A DNA stretch of 5,846 nucleotides, from NCBI RefSeq assembly GCF_943371255.1, contig NZ_CALRUC010000175.1, positions 1-5,846 of the forward strand, written 5' to 3'. A program made the translations under genes and the position numbers. The notes under the pieces were generated by a model that was not told where the DNA came from, made no database searches, and saw only the letters and a list, made by a program, of their open reading frames with translations. Below are positions 1 to 5,090 of this stretch, piece by piece. Source of the DNA: Ferrovibrio terrae_B (lineage in GTDB: Bacteria; Pseudomonadota; Alphaproteobacteria; Ferrovibrionales; Ferrovibrionaceae). The stretch's first letter is position 1; the number at the start of each line of letters is the position of its first letter.

Positions 1-197
1 ATCGACACATCGACGCCATGCTGCTGCAGCAGATGCGCCATGGTGGCGATATCGGCCAGATGCGGCACATTGGACAGCGTCAGCGTCTCGTCGCTCAGCA
101 GGCTGGCCGCCATCAGCGGCAGGGCCGCGTTCTTGGCGCCGCCGATGCCGATGCTGCCGTCCAGGGGCTTGCCGCCGCGCAACCGAATTCTATCCAT
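1..197 (-). CDS. murA: UDP-N-acetylglucosamine 1-carboxyvinyltransferase (MurA), N-terminal 65 codons only
   Basis: MurA transfers enolpyruvate from phosphoenolpyruvate to UDP-GlcNAc, the first committed step of peptidoglycan synthesis in the cytoplasm. The visible N-terminus begins MDRIRLRGGKPLDG and continues with the family signature GAKNAALPLMAASLL (residues 20-34). Lys22 and Asn23 sit at the numbering of the conserved substrate-binding pair of E. coli MurA. It is followed by LTLSNVPHLADI, also typical. The ATG at 197-195 is preceded on the minus strand by GGAAT about 9 nt upstream, a modest ribosome binding site, and the N-terminal length fits the family exactly. The gene continues beyond the left edge. 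It lies 157 nt downstream of dcd on the same strand with a probable terminator between them, so it may have its own promoter, but none is convincing. The 5' leader contains a 5-bp GC stem at 221-237. Identification is firm; only the rest of the gene is unseen. Confidence 0.95.
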   Translation of the reverse strand, partial: MDRIRLRGGKPLDGSIGIGGAKNAALPLMAASLLSDETLTLSNVPHLADIATMAHLLQQHGVDVS

Positions 198-321
198 AAC
201 GCATTGATTCCAAAGAACTACCGGCTGAAACCGCCGGCCAGAGCTAAATAGGGCACCGATTGTCTAGCGCAACGGGGGCCGAATCGCCAGTGCGGGCGGA
301 TGTAACGCCCGGATGCGCCAG

Positions 322-346
322 GAAAAGCCGCAGGCCGGTGGCCTGC
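322..346 (-). terminator. Probable rho-independent terminator after dcd
   Basis: Read on the minus strand just past the dcd stop, GCAGGCC-ACC-GGCCTGC forms a perfect 7-bp GC-rich stem with a 3-nt loop (346-330). It is followed by GGCTTTTCC, a short run of four T. The position 9 nt after the stop and the stem quality fit a terminator. The weak T tract leaves room for partial read-through into murA. Confidence 0.5.
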
Positions 347-354
347 CGACAGCC

Positions 355-909
355 CTACAGCTTGGGCAGGGTGACGCCGCGCTGGCCCATATATTTGCCG
401 GCGCGGTCGGCGTAGCTGACCTCGCAGGGCTGATCGCCCTTGAGGAACAGGAACTGGCAGGCGCCTTCATTGGCATAGATCTTGGCGGGCAGCGGCGTGG
501 TGTTGGAGAATTCCAGCGTCACATGGCCTTCCCATTCCGGCTCCAGCGGCGTGACATTCACGATGATGCCGCAGCGCGCATAGGTGCTTTTGCCCAGGCA
601 GATCACCAGCACATCGCGCGGGATGCGGAAATACTCCACCGTGCGCGCGAGCGCGAAGGAATTGGGCGGAATGACGCAGACATCGGTGTCGCGGTCGACA
701 AAGGATTCGGGCGAGAATTCCTTGGGATCAACCACCGCGCTGTTCACATTGGTGAAGATCTTGAACTCGCGCGCCACGCGGGCGTCATAGCCGTAAGAGG
801 ACAGGCCGTAGGAGATCGTGCCTTCGCGTTTCTGCGCCTCCACGAATGGCTCGATCATGCCTTGCGTCTTCGCCATTTCGCGAATCCAGATATCGGACAT
901 GACTGACAT
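355..909 (-). CDS. dcd: dCTP deaminase
   Basis: This cytoplasmic enzyme deaminates dCTP to dUTP, which dUTPase then converts to dUMP for thymidylate synthesis. The 184-residue length fits the family. Visible hallmarks are SYGLSSYGYDAR (33-44), the FALART stretch (85-90), GKSTYARCGI (106-115, with Ser108 and Arg112 at the positions of the E. coli active-site Ser and Arg), the catalytic-glutamate segment TLEFSN (131-136, Glu133), and the C-terminal YADRAGKYMGQ lid (166-176). Two ATGs compete. The one at 909 has GAAGGA 7 nt upstream, while the one at 900 would have it 16 nt away, so 909 is preferred. The upstream neighbour on the same strand is a 66-residue ORF 61 nt away, with no clear promoter between them, so co-transcription is possible. 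Some relatives also cleave the dUTP (bifunctional DCD-DUT), which cannot be decided by eye. Confidence 0.96.
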   Translation of the reverse strand: MSVMSDIWIREMAKTQGMIEPFVEAQKREGTISYGLSSYGYDARVAREFKIFTNVNSAVVDPKEFSPESFVDRDTDVCVIPPNSFALARTVEYFRIPRDVLVICLGKSTYARCGIIVNVTPLEPEWEGHVTLEFSNTTPLPAKIYANEGACQFLFLKGDQPCEVSYADRAGKYMGQRGVTLPKL

Positions 910-970
910 GCGGTGATCCTTCGGCGGCAGAAAACAGTGTCTTCGGGCTTAAGCGGGCGAACCCAGCCCG

Positions 971-1171
971 TCAAGCCGCCGGCGCGCCGCCGCCGCCTGG
1001 GCCACCGTCGGAGCCGCCATCCCGGCCGCGGGCCTGCTGCTTGCGGCGGCCCAGATTGGCCCGCAGGGTCTGCGCCAGCCGCGCCGCCCGGGCAGCGCGG
1101 TGCTTGGCTTTGCGCTGGCGGTTGTCCGACACCGTTTCCGGCGCGCTGTCAGGTTTGTCGCTGTCTGCCAT
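971..1171 (-). CDS. Small basic hypothetical protein (66 aa)
   Basis: The product is 66 residues. It has an acidic, probably disordered start (MADSDKPDSAPETVSDN), then a strongly basic, probably helical centre (about 18-50, with RQRKAKHRAARAARLAQTLR and NLGRRKQQARGR). It ends in a Gly/Ala/Pro-rich tail (51-66). Short basic proteins of this kind, ending in an ALRANL-RRK-QAR type motif, are familiar to me as unnamed proteins in alphaproteobacteria, but I cannot give a function. The ATG at 1171 is chosen because AGAGG lies 4 nt upstream. In-frame starts at 1195 (ATG) and 1210 (TTG) lack a ribosome binding site. It precedes dcd by 61 nt on the same strand. The basic helix could bind RNA or DNA, but that is only composition. 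High GC makes spurious ORFs common here, so its reality rests on the start signal and the charge-patterned protein. Confidence 0.6.
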   Translation of the reverse strand: MADSDKPDSAPETVSDNRQRKAKHRAARAARLAQTLRANLGRRKQQARGRDGGSDGGPGGGGAPAA

Positions 1172-1301
1172 GCACCCTCTGGCGCCACCGGCCATGGCCG
1201 GCGCGCGCAATCCAGCGATAGCCAGCCCCGCCCCCCGGCGTCAACCGGAATCCGCGCCCGCAGCCGGGCCAGGTTCGGGCGGCAAATCGCGGGGAACACG
1301 A

Positions 1302-1318
1302 CGAAATCTGCGATTTCG
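1302..1318. repeat. Perfect 7-bp inverted repeat, 3-nt spacer
   Basis: CGAAATC-TGC-GATTTCG is a perfect dyad, and it overlaps a second one (TGCGA-TT-TCGCA, 1309-1320). It is AT-richer than its surroundings and lies between two divergent units, as an operator would. The structure is plain in the sequence; a regulatory role is inference. Confidence 0.45.
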
Positions 1319-1340
1319 CAAAAGCCGGCCAAAAGCCGCC
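1319..1340. repeat. 11-bp direct tandem repeat
   Basis: CAAAAGCCGGC (1319-1329) is followed immediately by CAAAAGCCGCC (1330-1340), 10 of 11 bases identical. The period is about one helical turn, and the repeat abuts the 1302-1318 dyad. Function is unknown, and chance is possible at this length. Confidence 0.4.
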
Positions 1341-1390
1341 ATGTCGCGCTTGCGCCAGCCGGCCGGCTGTGGCAGTTTCCGCGCCCGACG

Positions 1391-1431
1391 CCGGCCGGGC
1401 CTTCGGGCGCGAGGGCCGGTTTGTCGTTTTT
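1391..1431 (+). terminator. Terminator-like hairpin with UUCG loop upstream of tRNA-Thr
   Basis: CCGGCC (1391-1396) pairs with GGCCGG (1414-1419). Inside it, GCC-TTCG-GGC (1399-1408) forms a classic UUCG tetraloop stem. A T-rich tail, TTTGTCGTTTTT, follows at 1420-1431. It looks like a plus-strand intrinsic terminator, yet no plus-strand gene ends before it. It may insulate the tRNA, act as an attenuator in its leader, or be incidental. Confidence 0.4.
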
Positions 1432-1443
1432 GGCCCTTACGGG

Positions 1444-1518
1444 GCTGCTGTAGCTCAGTGGTAGAGCACCTCATTGGTAATGAGGAGGTCGACAGTTCAA
1501 TCCTGTCCAGCAGCACCA
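1444..1518 (+). tRNA. tRNA-Thr (anticodon GGU)
   Basis: The full cloverleaf can be drawn. The acceptor stem GCTGCTG (1444-1450) pairs with CAGCAGC (1508-1514). The D stem is GCTC/GAGC with loop AGTGGTA. The anticodon stem is CCTCA/TGAGG with loop TTGGTAA, giving anticodon GGT. The variable loop is AGGTC, and the T stem is GACAG/CTGTC with loop TTCAATC. The discriminator is A1515 and CCA is encoded at 1516-1518. GGU decodes ACC and ACU threonine codons. Every stem is fully paired, so it should be functional. It is oriented away from dcd and towards the large membrane-protein gene. Confidence 0.97.
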
Positions 1519-1575
1519 TCCCCGGCGATCACGCGACCTGCCAACCTCATCGCCGCACCGGCCTGATGACATGCG

Positions 1576-1601
1576 GCCGATCTGCGCGCGATGAGATCGG
1601 C
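1576..1601 (+). terminator. Stem-loop downstream of tRNA-Thr, possible terminator
   Basis: GCCGATCT (1576-1583) and AGATCGGC (1594-1601) make a perfect 8-bp stem around a 10-nt loop. The following sequence, AGGCCTGCGGGTTTGATC, has only three consecutive T, so this is not a classical terminator. Its position 57 nt after the tRNA suits transcript ending or 3' processing. Confidence 0.35.
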
Positions 1602-1618
1602 AGGCCTGCGGGTTTGAT

Positions 1619-1635
1619 CAAATACCTCGTATTTG
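1619..1635. repeat. AT-rich perfect inverted repeat upstream of the fusion gene
   Basis: CAAATAC-CTC-GTATTTG is a perfect 7-bp dyad with a 3-nt spacer. It immediately overlaps TTGTCA (1633-1638), which matches five of six bases of a -35 hexamer. The paired -10 would be CATAGT (1658-1663) with a long 19-bp spacer, so the promoter is weakly supported. The placement would suit an operator controlling the downstream membrane-protein gene, which is inference. Confidence 0.35.
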
Positions 1636-1691
1636 TCATGGGAATGGTGCCACACGGCATAGTCGCCGCATGCAACTAATGAGGTATCCCC

Positions 1692-1838
1692 ATGCACGCT
1701 GATCCCCGGCCCGCATCACCGGGCCTGAAATCAGCACCTCATGACTCGCATTCTTCGCAATGTCCTTTTTGCGATCACTTCCCTCGGCGCGCTGCTCGCA
1801 ACATTCTATCTGGTCGACCCAGAGGCTGTTGCCCTTAG
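1692..1838 (+). CDS. Overlapping 48-codon ORF with strong RBS (upstream ORF or displaced gene start)
   Basis: An ATG at 1692 follows GAGGT (1681-1685) with 6 nt between them, the best ribosome binding site near the fusion gene. It opens MHADPRPASPGLKSAPHD and stops at 1836-1838, inside the fusion gene and in another frame. The protein after about residue 17 looks unlike a real product. There are two readings. It may be a leader ORF affecting translation of the 734-aa gene. Alternatively, 1692 may be the ancestral start of that gene, with a 1-nt shift between 1692 and 1741 (for example at the CCCC run) having moved it out of frame. Existence of the ORF is certain; its expression is not. Confidence 0.3.
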   Translation: MHADPRPASPGLKSAPHDSHSSQCPFCDHFPRRAARNILSGRPRGCCP

Positions 1839-3945
1839 CCTCCGCTCCATTCATTGGCATGGCATTCTGATTGCCACCCTGCTGGTGCTGGCAAATAACT
1901 ATTTTTCACTGCTGCGCTTTCGCTCGGTGCTCCGGACCTTCGGCTTCAGACCGAGCTGGCACAGCCTGTTCTTTTCCCATTCGGTCGGTCAGGTCTCGAA
2001 TCAGATTCTGTTCAATGTGATTGGCCAGAGCCTCAGCCGCGCGGCAGTTCTGGCTTCCAATGGTGTGCCATACAGTATTTCGATACTCGCGACCTACTTG
2101 GAGCGTGCGCAGGCGGCCGCGATCCTGCTTCTGCTCAGCCTTGGCGGCCTGTGCTACCTGTTCATCAACGTGCATTTCGACTTCCTGCCTGCCACGCAAT
2201 ACATGGCATCGATGGCAGCAGCCCTCTTCATCACCGTACTGGTTGTTGCGCTCACCGCGCTTCGATCAGCACGACTGTTGCAAAATCTGCCTGGCCAGAT
2301 GCGTGGCGTTCTGCGCCTGTGGCCCAGCCTGCTGCTGACCCTCGCCGCCCATGGCTGCATGCTGGCCGCCTATCTGAGCCTGCTATGGGGATTGGGGATA
2401 TCGCCATTCGACAGCCGCGTGATGGCGGCACTGTTCATCGTAATGTTCACCGCCAGCCTGCCGATCAGTTTCTCCGGCTGGGGTATCCGTGAATTCAGTG
2501 CCGCTCAGGCCCTTGGCGTGATCGGCATCAGCGAATCTGTTGCCGTGGCAAGCGCCGTTGCTGTCGGCCTGATCGGCCTGCTGGTCATGCTGCTGACTCT
2601 CGTCTGCAGCGGCATGCTGCTGCTGCACTGGCGCATTCCCGCGCGAGGCCCGCCACCCTCCATTGCGCCCATGCACCTCAACTGGAGCGGCGCGGCCCTG
2701 GCAGCCAGCGCCACATTATGCGCCATCTTGCTGTTCTTTCAGGTTCGCATACCACTGCAAGACGTTGAACTGACCGGCAACCTTGCCGATATCATCGCCC
2801 TGACCGGCCTGGGCCTGGCCCCGATTGCCCTCTGGATTCATCGCAATGCGCTGCCTGCGCCAAGCGTCCTGATTGCTGGCCTGTTGGCCATCTCGGTCCT
2901 CTTAATCTTTTCATTGCTGCACGGCTACACCAGCTTCGGCTGGACCCGCTGGGCCTTTGTCAACCGGGGGCTGGGTTGGCTGATTATTCTTGGATATGCC
3001 GCAACCGGGCTGTCGATTGCCCTGAGCGGCAAGGCGCAGTATCGCAATACTGTTCTTGGCACCTTCGTTGCCACGGGAACCACTCTTGCCGTCCTGCAGA
3101 TCGCCCTGCTGATTGCCTCTCTGTTCGGAGTGTCGATCCCACGCGATGTCTTCGCGCTGCCGCTGCAGGCTTATGCAGGTAATCCCAATGCCTTTGCAGT
3201 TCAGATGTCCATCACCACTGCTGCCGCCGTTGCCGCGCAACATCTCGGACTGTTCGATCGCTGGAAATACATGCTGCCATCGATCCTCAGCGTGCTGAGC
3301 CTTGCCATTTACTACAGCCATTCCAGAGCCGGCATCGGCATGCTCGGTATCGTCCTGGCCTGCATGCTGATCTTCCCCGGCCACTTACCCCGGCGCCAGC
3401 TGATATCAGCGATCCTGCTGCCGCCACTGACCATTGCGGTCTTTTCATTCCTCTACGATCAGATCTACGGCTACATGCTCACGGAGAATTCTTTTGTCAC
3501 CCTGATGCTCGCTGTGGATATGACACGCGATTCAGGTGATCTTGAGCGTTGGCGCAGTATTATCGATGGCTGGCAGATGTGGCTGCAGCATCCGGTCTTC
3601 GGCAAGGGCCTGGGTGCCTATATCGAGCAGCATCTCAACATTACCGGCCGCGCATTAATCATCCATTCTGTGCCGGTGTGGCTGCTGGCAGAAACCGGAC
3701 TACTGGGTTTTGGCGTCGTCGCGGTTTTCTTCCTGGCTCTTTTACGCCATGCCCATACGGGCCTCAGTCAACCGAATAGCGGCTGGTCACTGGGACTGTT
3801 GATCCTGCTGCTGAGTTTCGCCGCCGGCAATCTTGTCCATGACTTCTTTTTCCAGCGCAATTTCTGGTTCCTGCTAGGATTGCTGATCGCAATTCCCGCC
3901 GTTGCAGCAGCACCCGGAAATACACTGCCGTCGAAGGTAATTTGA
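1741..3945 (+). CDS. Fused flippase-like (LPG_synthase_TM/UPF0104) and O-antigen ligase-like membrane protein
   Basis: This is a 734-residue polytopic inner-membrane protein in two parts. Residues about 5-297 resemble the lysylphosphatidylglycerol synthase TM family: a helix at 5-25, repeated hydrophobic segments, and the signature SFSGWGIREFSAAQALGVIG (243-262), the counterpart of the P-x-GG-x-G-x-RE motif. After a Pro-rich linker (299-310), residues about 316-724 carry O-antigen ligase/Wzy_C features. These are YSHSRAG (525-531), a large loop at about 571-642 with ERWRSIIDGW (602-611) and HPVFGKGLGAY (617-627), then HSVPVWLLAETGLLG (642-656). Arg and His residues at such positions are needed in studied WaaL ligases. 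About 18-20 membrane segments are expected. The likely role is moving and ligating, or polymerising, a lipid-linked glycan; the substrate is unknown. ATG 1741 is the first possible start after an in-frame TGA at 1726 and lacks a clear RBS. GC is lower than in the neighbours. Confidence 0.85.
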   Translation: MTRILRNVLFAITSLGALLATFYLVDPEAVALSLRSIHWHGILIATLLVLANNYFSLLRFRSVLRTFGFRPSWHSLFFSHSVGQVSNQILFNVIGQSLSRAAVLASNGVPYSISILATYLERAQAAAILLLLSLGGLCYLFINVHFDFLPATQYMASMAAALFITVLVVALTALRSARLLQNLPGQMRGVLRLWPSLLLTLAAHGCMLAAYLSLLWGLGISPFDSRVMAALFIVMFTASLPISFSGWGIREFSAAQALGVIGISESVAVASAVAVGLIGLLVMLLTLVCSGMLLLHWRIPARGPPPSIAPMHLNWSGAALAASATLCAILLFFQVRIPLQDVELTGNLADIIALTGLGLAPIALWIHRNALPAPSVLIAGLLAISVLLIFSLLHGYTSFGWTRWAFVNRGLGWLIILGYAATGLSIALSGKAQYRNTVLGTFVATGTTLAVLQIALLIASLFGVSIPRDVFALPLQAYAGNPNAFAVQMSITTAAAVAAQHLGLFDRWKYMLPSILSVLSLAIYYSHSRAGIGMLGIVLACMLIFPGHLPRRQLISAILLPPLTIAVFSFLYDQIYGYMLTENSFVTLMLAVDMTRDSGDLERWRSIIDGWQMWLQHPVFGKGLGAYIEQHLNITGRALIIHSVPVWLLAETGLLGFGVVAVFFLALLRHAHTGLSQPNSGWSLGLLILLLSFAAGNLVHDFFFQRNFWFLLGLLIAIPAVAAAPGNTLPSKVI

Positions 3946-3972
3946 CGCTACCCGGCCATAATGGCTTACACT
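3942..3972 (+). promoter_or_regulatory. Candidate promoter of the PAS gene pair, possibly leaderless
   Basis: TTGACG (3942-3947, five of six -35 bases, overlapping the fusion gene stop) is followed after 19 nt by TACACT (3967-3972, four of six -10 bases). Transcription would begin near 3979, the A of the PAS gene ATG, which fits the absence of a good Shine-Dalgarno there. A dyad, GCCAT-A-ATGGC (3955-3965), lies between the hexamers like an operator. The 19-nt spacer is longer than ideal. Confidence 0.35.
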
Positions 3973-3978
3973 TAGGCC

Positions 3979-4566
3979 ATGACGTTACCCACCCCCTTCT
4001 CCGACGAACCGGCCATCGATGCCGTCGCGCGGTACTGGACGCACAAGCGCCAGAAGGATGGCGGCAAACGCCGCATGCCCGACCGCGCCGATATCGATCC
4101 GCTCGAGCTGCCGCCGACCTTCTGGCCCAACCTGCTGATCACCGAGCCGGCCGAGGGCGGCGCCTGGCGCTATCGTCTGGTCGGGTCCGCCCATGTCGAA
4201 CGCTACGGTATGGATTTCACCGGCAAGACCACGCATGACATCATGCAGGGCAGTTATCGCGACTACATGGGCGCCATCTACCACGCCACATTCCATGACG
4301 CCGTGCCGGTCTATTCGGAAAGCGTGTTCCGCTGGGATGCCGCCGGCTTTGCCATGACGCGACGGCTGATGCTGCCGCTCAGCCAGGGCGAGACGGACCG
4401 GCCGGCGCTGGTGTTCAGCATTCAGGTGTGGCCGAGCGCGATGCCGATCCAGCCACGCAGCATCAGCGACCTGAGCCGCAGCGGCGGTTTCAAGGATGGC
4501 TTCTTCCTGCGCCTGGACCCCGACAGCTTCCAGCCGTTGCCCGATACAGGCGGCAGCAAGCCCTGA
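3979..4566 (+). CDS. PAS_5-like domain protein, first of a tandem pair (195 aa)
   Basis: I recognise the alphaproteobacterial PAS_5-like family (PF07310 type), single-domain proteins presumed to sense or signal, with no demonstrated ligand. Family landmarks are the N-terminal helix AVARYWTHKR (15-24), the block MPDRADIDPLEL (33-44), the PAS strand segment WRYRLVGSAHVERYGMDFTG (63-82), and the closing RRLMLPLS (128-135) followed by VFSIQVW (145-151). The C-terminal tail (152-195) is polar and has no output domain. No signal peptide or membrane segment is present, so it is cytoplasmic. It starts 33 nt after the fusion gene. Only TTAGG, 2 nt from the ATG, resembles an RBS, compatible with leaderless translation. 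Its stop is 1 nt before the next gene, a paralogue, so the two are probably one operon. Whether it is functionally tied to the fusion gene is not known. Confidence 0.8.
   Translation: MTLPTPFSDEPAIDAVARYWTHKRQKDGGKRRMPDRADIDPLELPPTFWPNLLITEPAEGGAWRYRLVGSAHVERYGMDFTGKTTHDIMQGSYRDYMGAIYHATFHDAVPVYSESVFRWDAAGFAMTRRLMLPLSQGETDRPALVFSIQVWPSAMPIQPRSISDLSRSGGFKDGFFLRLDPDSFQPLPDTGGSKP
4084..4106. repeat. 23-bp direct repeat, copy 1 (paralogue-shared)
   Basis: A 23-base stretch beginning CGCGCCGATATCGATCCG is identical at 4694-4716. It encodes the RADIDPL core in both PAS genes, in the same frame. Synonymous positions are also identical, which points to duplication or gene conversion between the pair. 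Confidence 0.8.
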
Positions 4567-4567
4567 C

Positions 4568-5074
4568 ATGAATCACTTTACCGATGGCCGCATTATTGCG
4601 GGCTCTGATCGCGCGGAAGATCTTGAACAGCCGATCCTGCGCGATTTCCATCGCTACTGGCTCGACAGGCGCGGTGCGCGGCGCTGGCCGGCACGCGCCG
4701 ATATCGATCCGCTCGATCTCAAGCCGCTGCTCGGCAACATCGCTCTGCTTGATGTTGTGCATGAGCCGGATGTCGCCGCGCCGCCGCGGTTCCGCTATCG
4801 CGTGTTCGGCACCGGCTTTGTCGAGTGGTTCGGCTTCGATATGACCGGCCGCATGATCGATGACTGGCCGGCGCCGGAATACCGCGCGGTGATGAATGCG
4901 TCCTACCGTGAAGTGGCGGCGGCAGGGCGGCCATTCCGCCGCCTGCGCAGCTTCGTCAAGGACAACCGCATCCTGCGCTACGAGGCGCTGATGCTGCCGC
5001 TTGGCATCGACAGCGGCGACAGCGCAGCGCAGCGCGTCGGGCAGATCATCGTGGCACAGGTGTTTACGGCGTGA
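4568..5074 (+). CDS. PAS_5-like domain protein, second of a tandem pair (168 aa)
   Basis: This is a paralogue of the preceding gene in the same PAS_5-like family. It has the helix LRDFHRYWLDRRG (24-36), the block PARADIDPLDLKPLLGNI (41-58), the PAS segment FRYRVFGTGFVEWFGFDMTG (75-94), and the C-terminal RYEALMLPLG (137-146) with IIVAQVFTA (160-168). It is closer to the typical family sequence than the first copy, notably in LKPLLGNIALLDV, where copy one has PPTFWPNLLI. The ATG at 4568 follows the upstream TGA by one base with no strong RBS, so translation is probably coupled by reinitiation. An in-frame ATG at 4496 lies inside the upstream gene and would add a tail unlike the family, so it is rejected. 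There is no membrane segment or output domain, so any signal must pass to a partner. It converges on the exported-protein gene with 16 bp between stops and no clear terminator. Confidence 0.82.
   Translation: MNHFTDGRIIAGSDRAEDLEQPILRDFHRYWLDRRGARRWPARADIDPLDLKPLLGNIALLDVVHEPDVAAPPRFRYRVFGTGFVEWFGFDMTGRMIDDWPAPEYRAVMNASYREVAAAGRPFRRLRSFVKDNRILRYEALMLPLGIDSGDSAAQRVGQIIVAQVFTA
4694..4716. repeat. 23-bp direct repeat, copy 2 (paralogue-shared)
   Basis: This is identical to 4084-4106 and encodes RADIDPL in the second PAS gene. Flanking DNA diverges quickly on both sides, so this is the strongest remaining block of nucleotide identity that I noticed between the paralogues. Confidence 0.8.
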
Positions 5075-5090
5075 ACCCTGACCCGGTGCG

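Larger units (their letters stand above)
1172..1443. other. Gene-free stretch between the 66-aa ORF and tRNA-Thr
   Basis: This is a 272-bp GC-rich spacer between divergently oriented units. I see no convincing gene: the long open frames are GC-driven and lack start signals. It contains three structured elements listed separately: a 17-bp dyad at 1302-1318, an 11-bp tandem repeat at 1319-1340, and a hairpin with a T-rich tail at 1391-1431. Promoters for tRNA-Thr (rightwards) and for the 66-aa ORF (leftwards) should lie here, but no pair of -35/-10 hexamers stands out. Confidence 0.6.

Noticed and set aside
245..272. murA promoter TTGCGC-16-TATTTA on the minus strand
   Set aside because: Each hexamer matches only three of six consensus bases, too weak to list.
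313..906. Long plus-strand open frame opposite dcd
   Set aside because: It mirrors the certain dcd gene, has no start signal and gives an Arg/His/Gly-rich low-complexity protein typical of an antisense shadow.
949..1332. 127-codon minus-strand frame overlapping the 66-aa ORF
   Set aside because: It is Trp/Arg/Ala-rich without family features, and the competing frame has a better start signal and a charge-patterned product.
1041..1679. 212-codon plus-strand open frame running through tRNA-Thr
   Set aside because: It reads across a complete tRNA, is Arg/Ala/Pro-rich, and has no ribosome binding site. High GC explains the absence of stops.
1677..1684. TAATGAGG shared with the tRNA anticodon stem (1478-1485), possible attachment remnant
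   Set aside because: Eight bases is short, and the match is to the anticodon arm rather than the tRNA 3' end where attachment repeats normally lie.
4496..4567. Longer start for the second PAS gene
   Set aside because: It would extend 24 codons into the upstream gene with a sequence unlike the family. The ATG at 4568, one base after the stop, fits an operon junction.
3985..4569. 194-codon minus-strand frame opposite the first PAS gene
   Set aside because: It is antisense to a recognised family gene and has no start signal or recognisable motifs.
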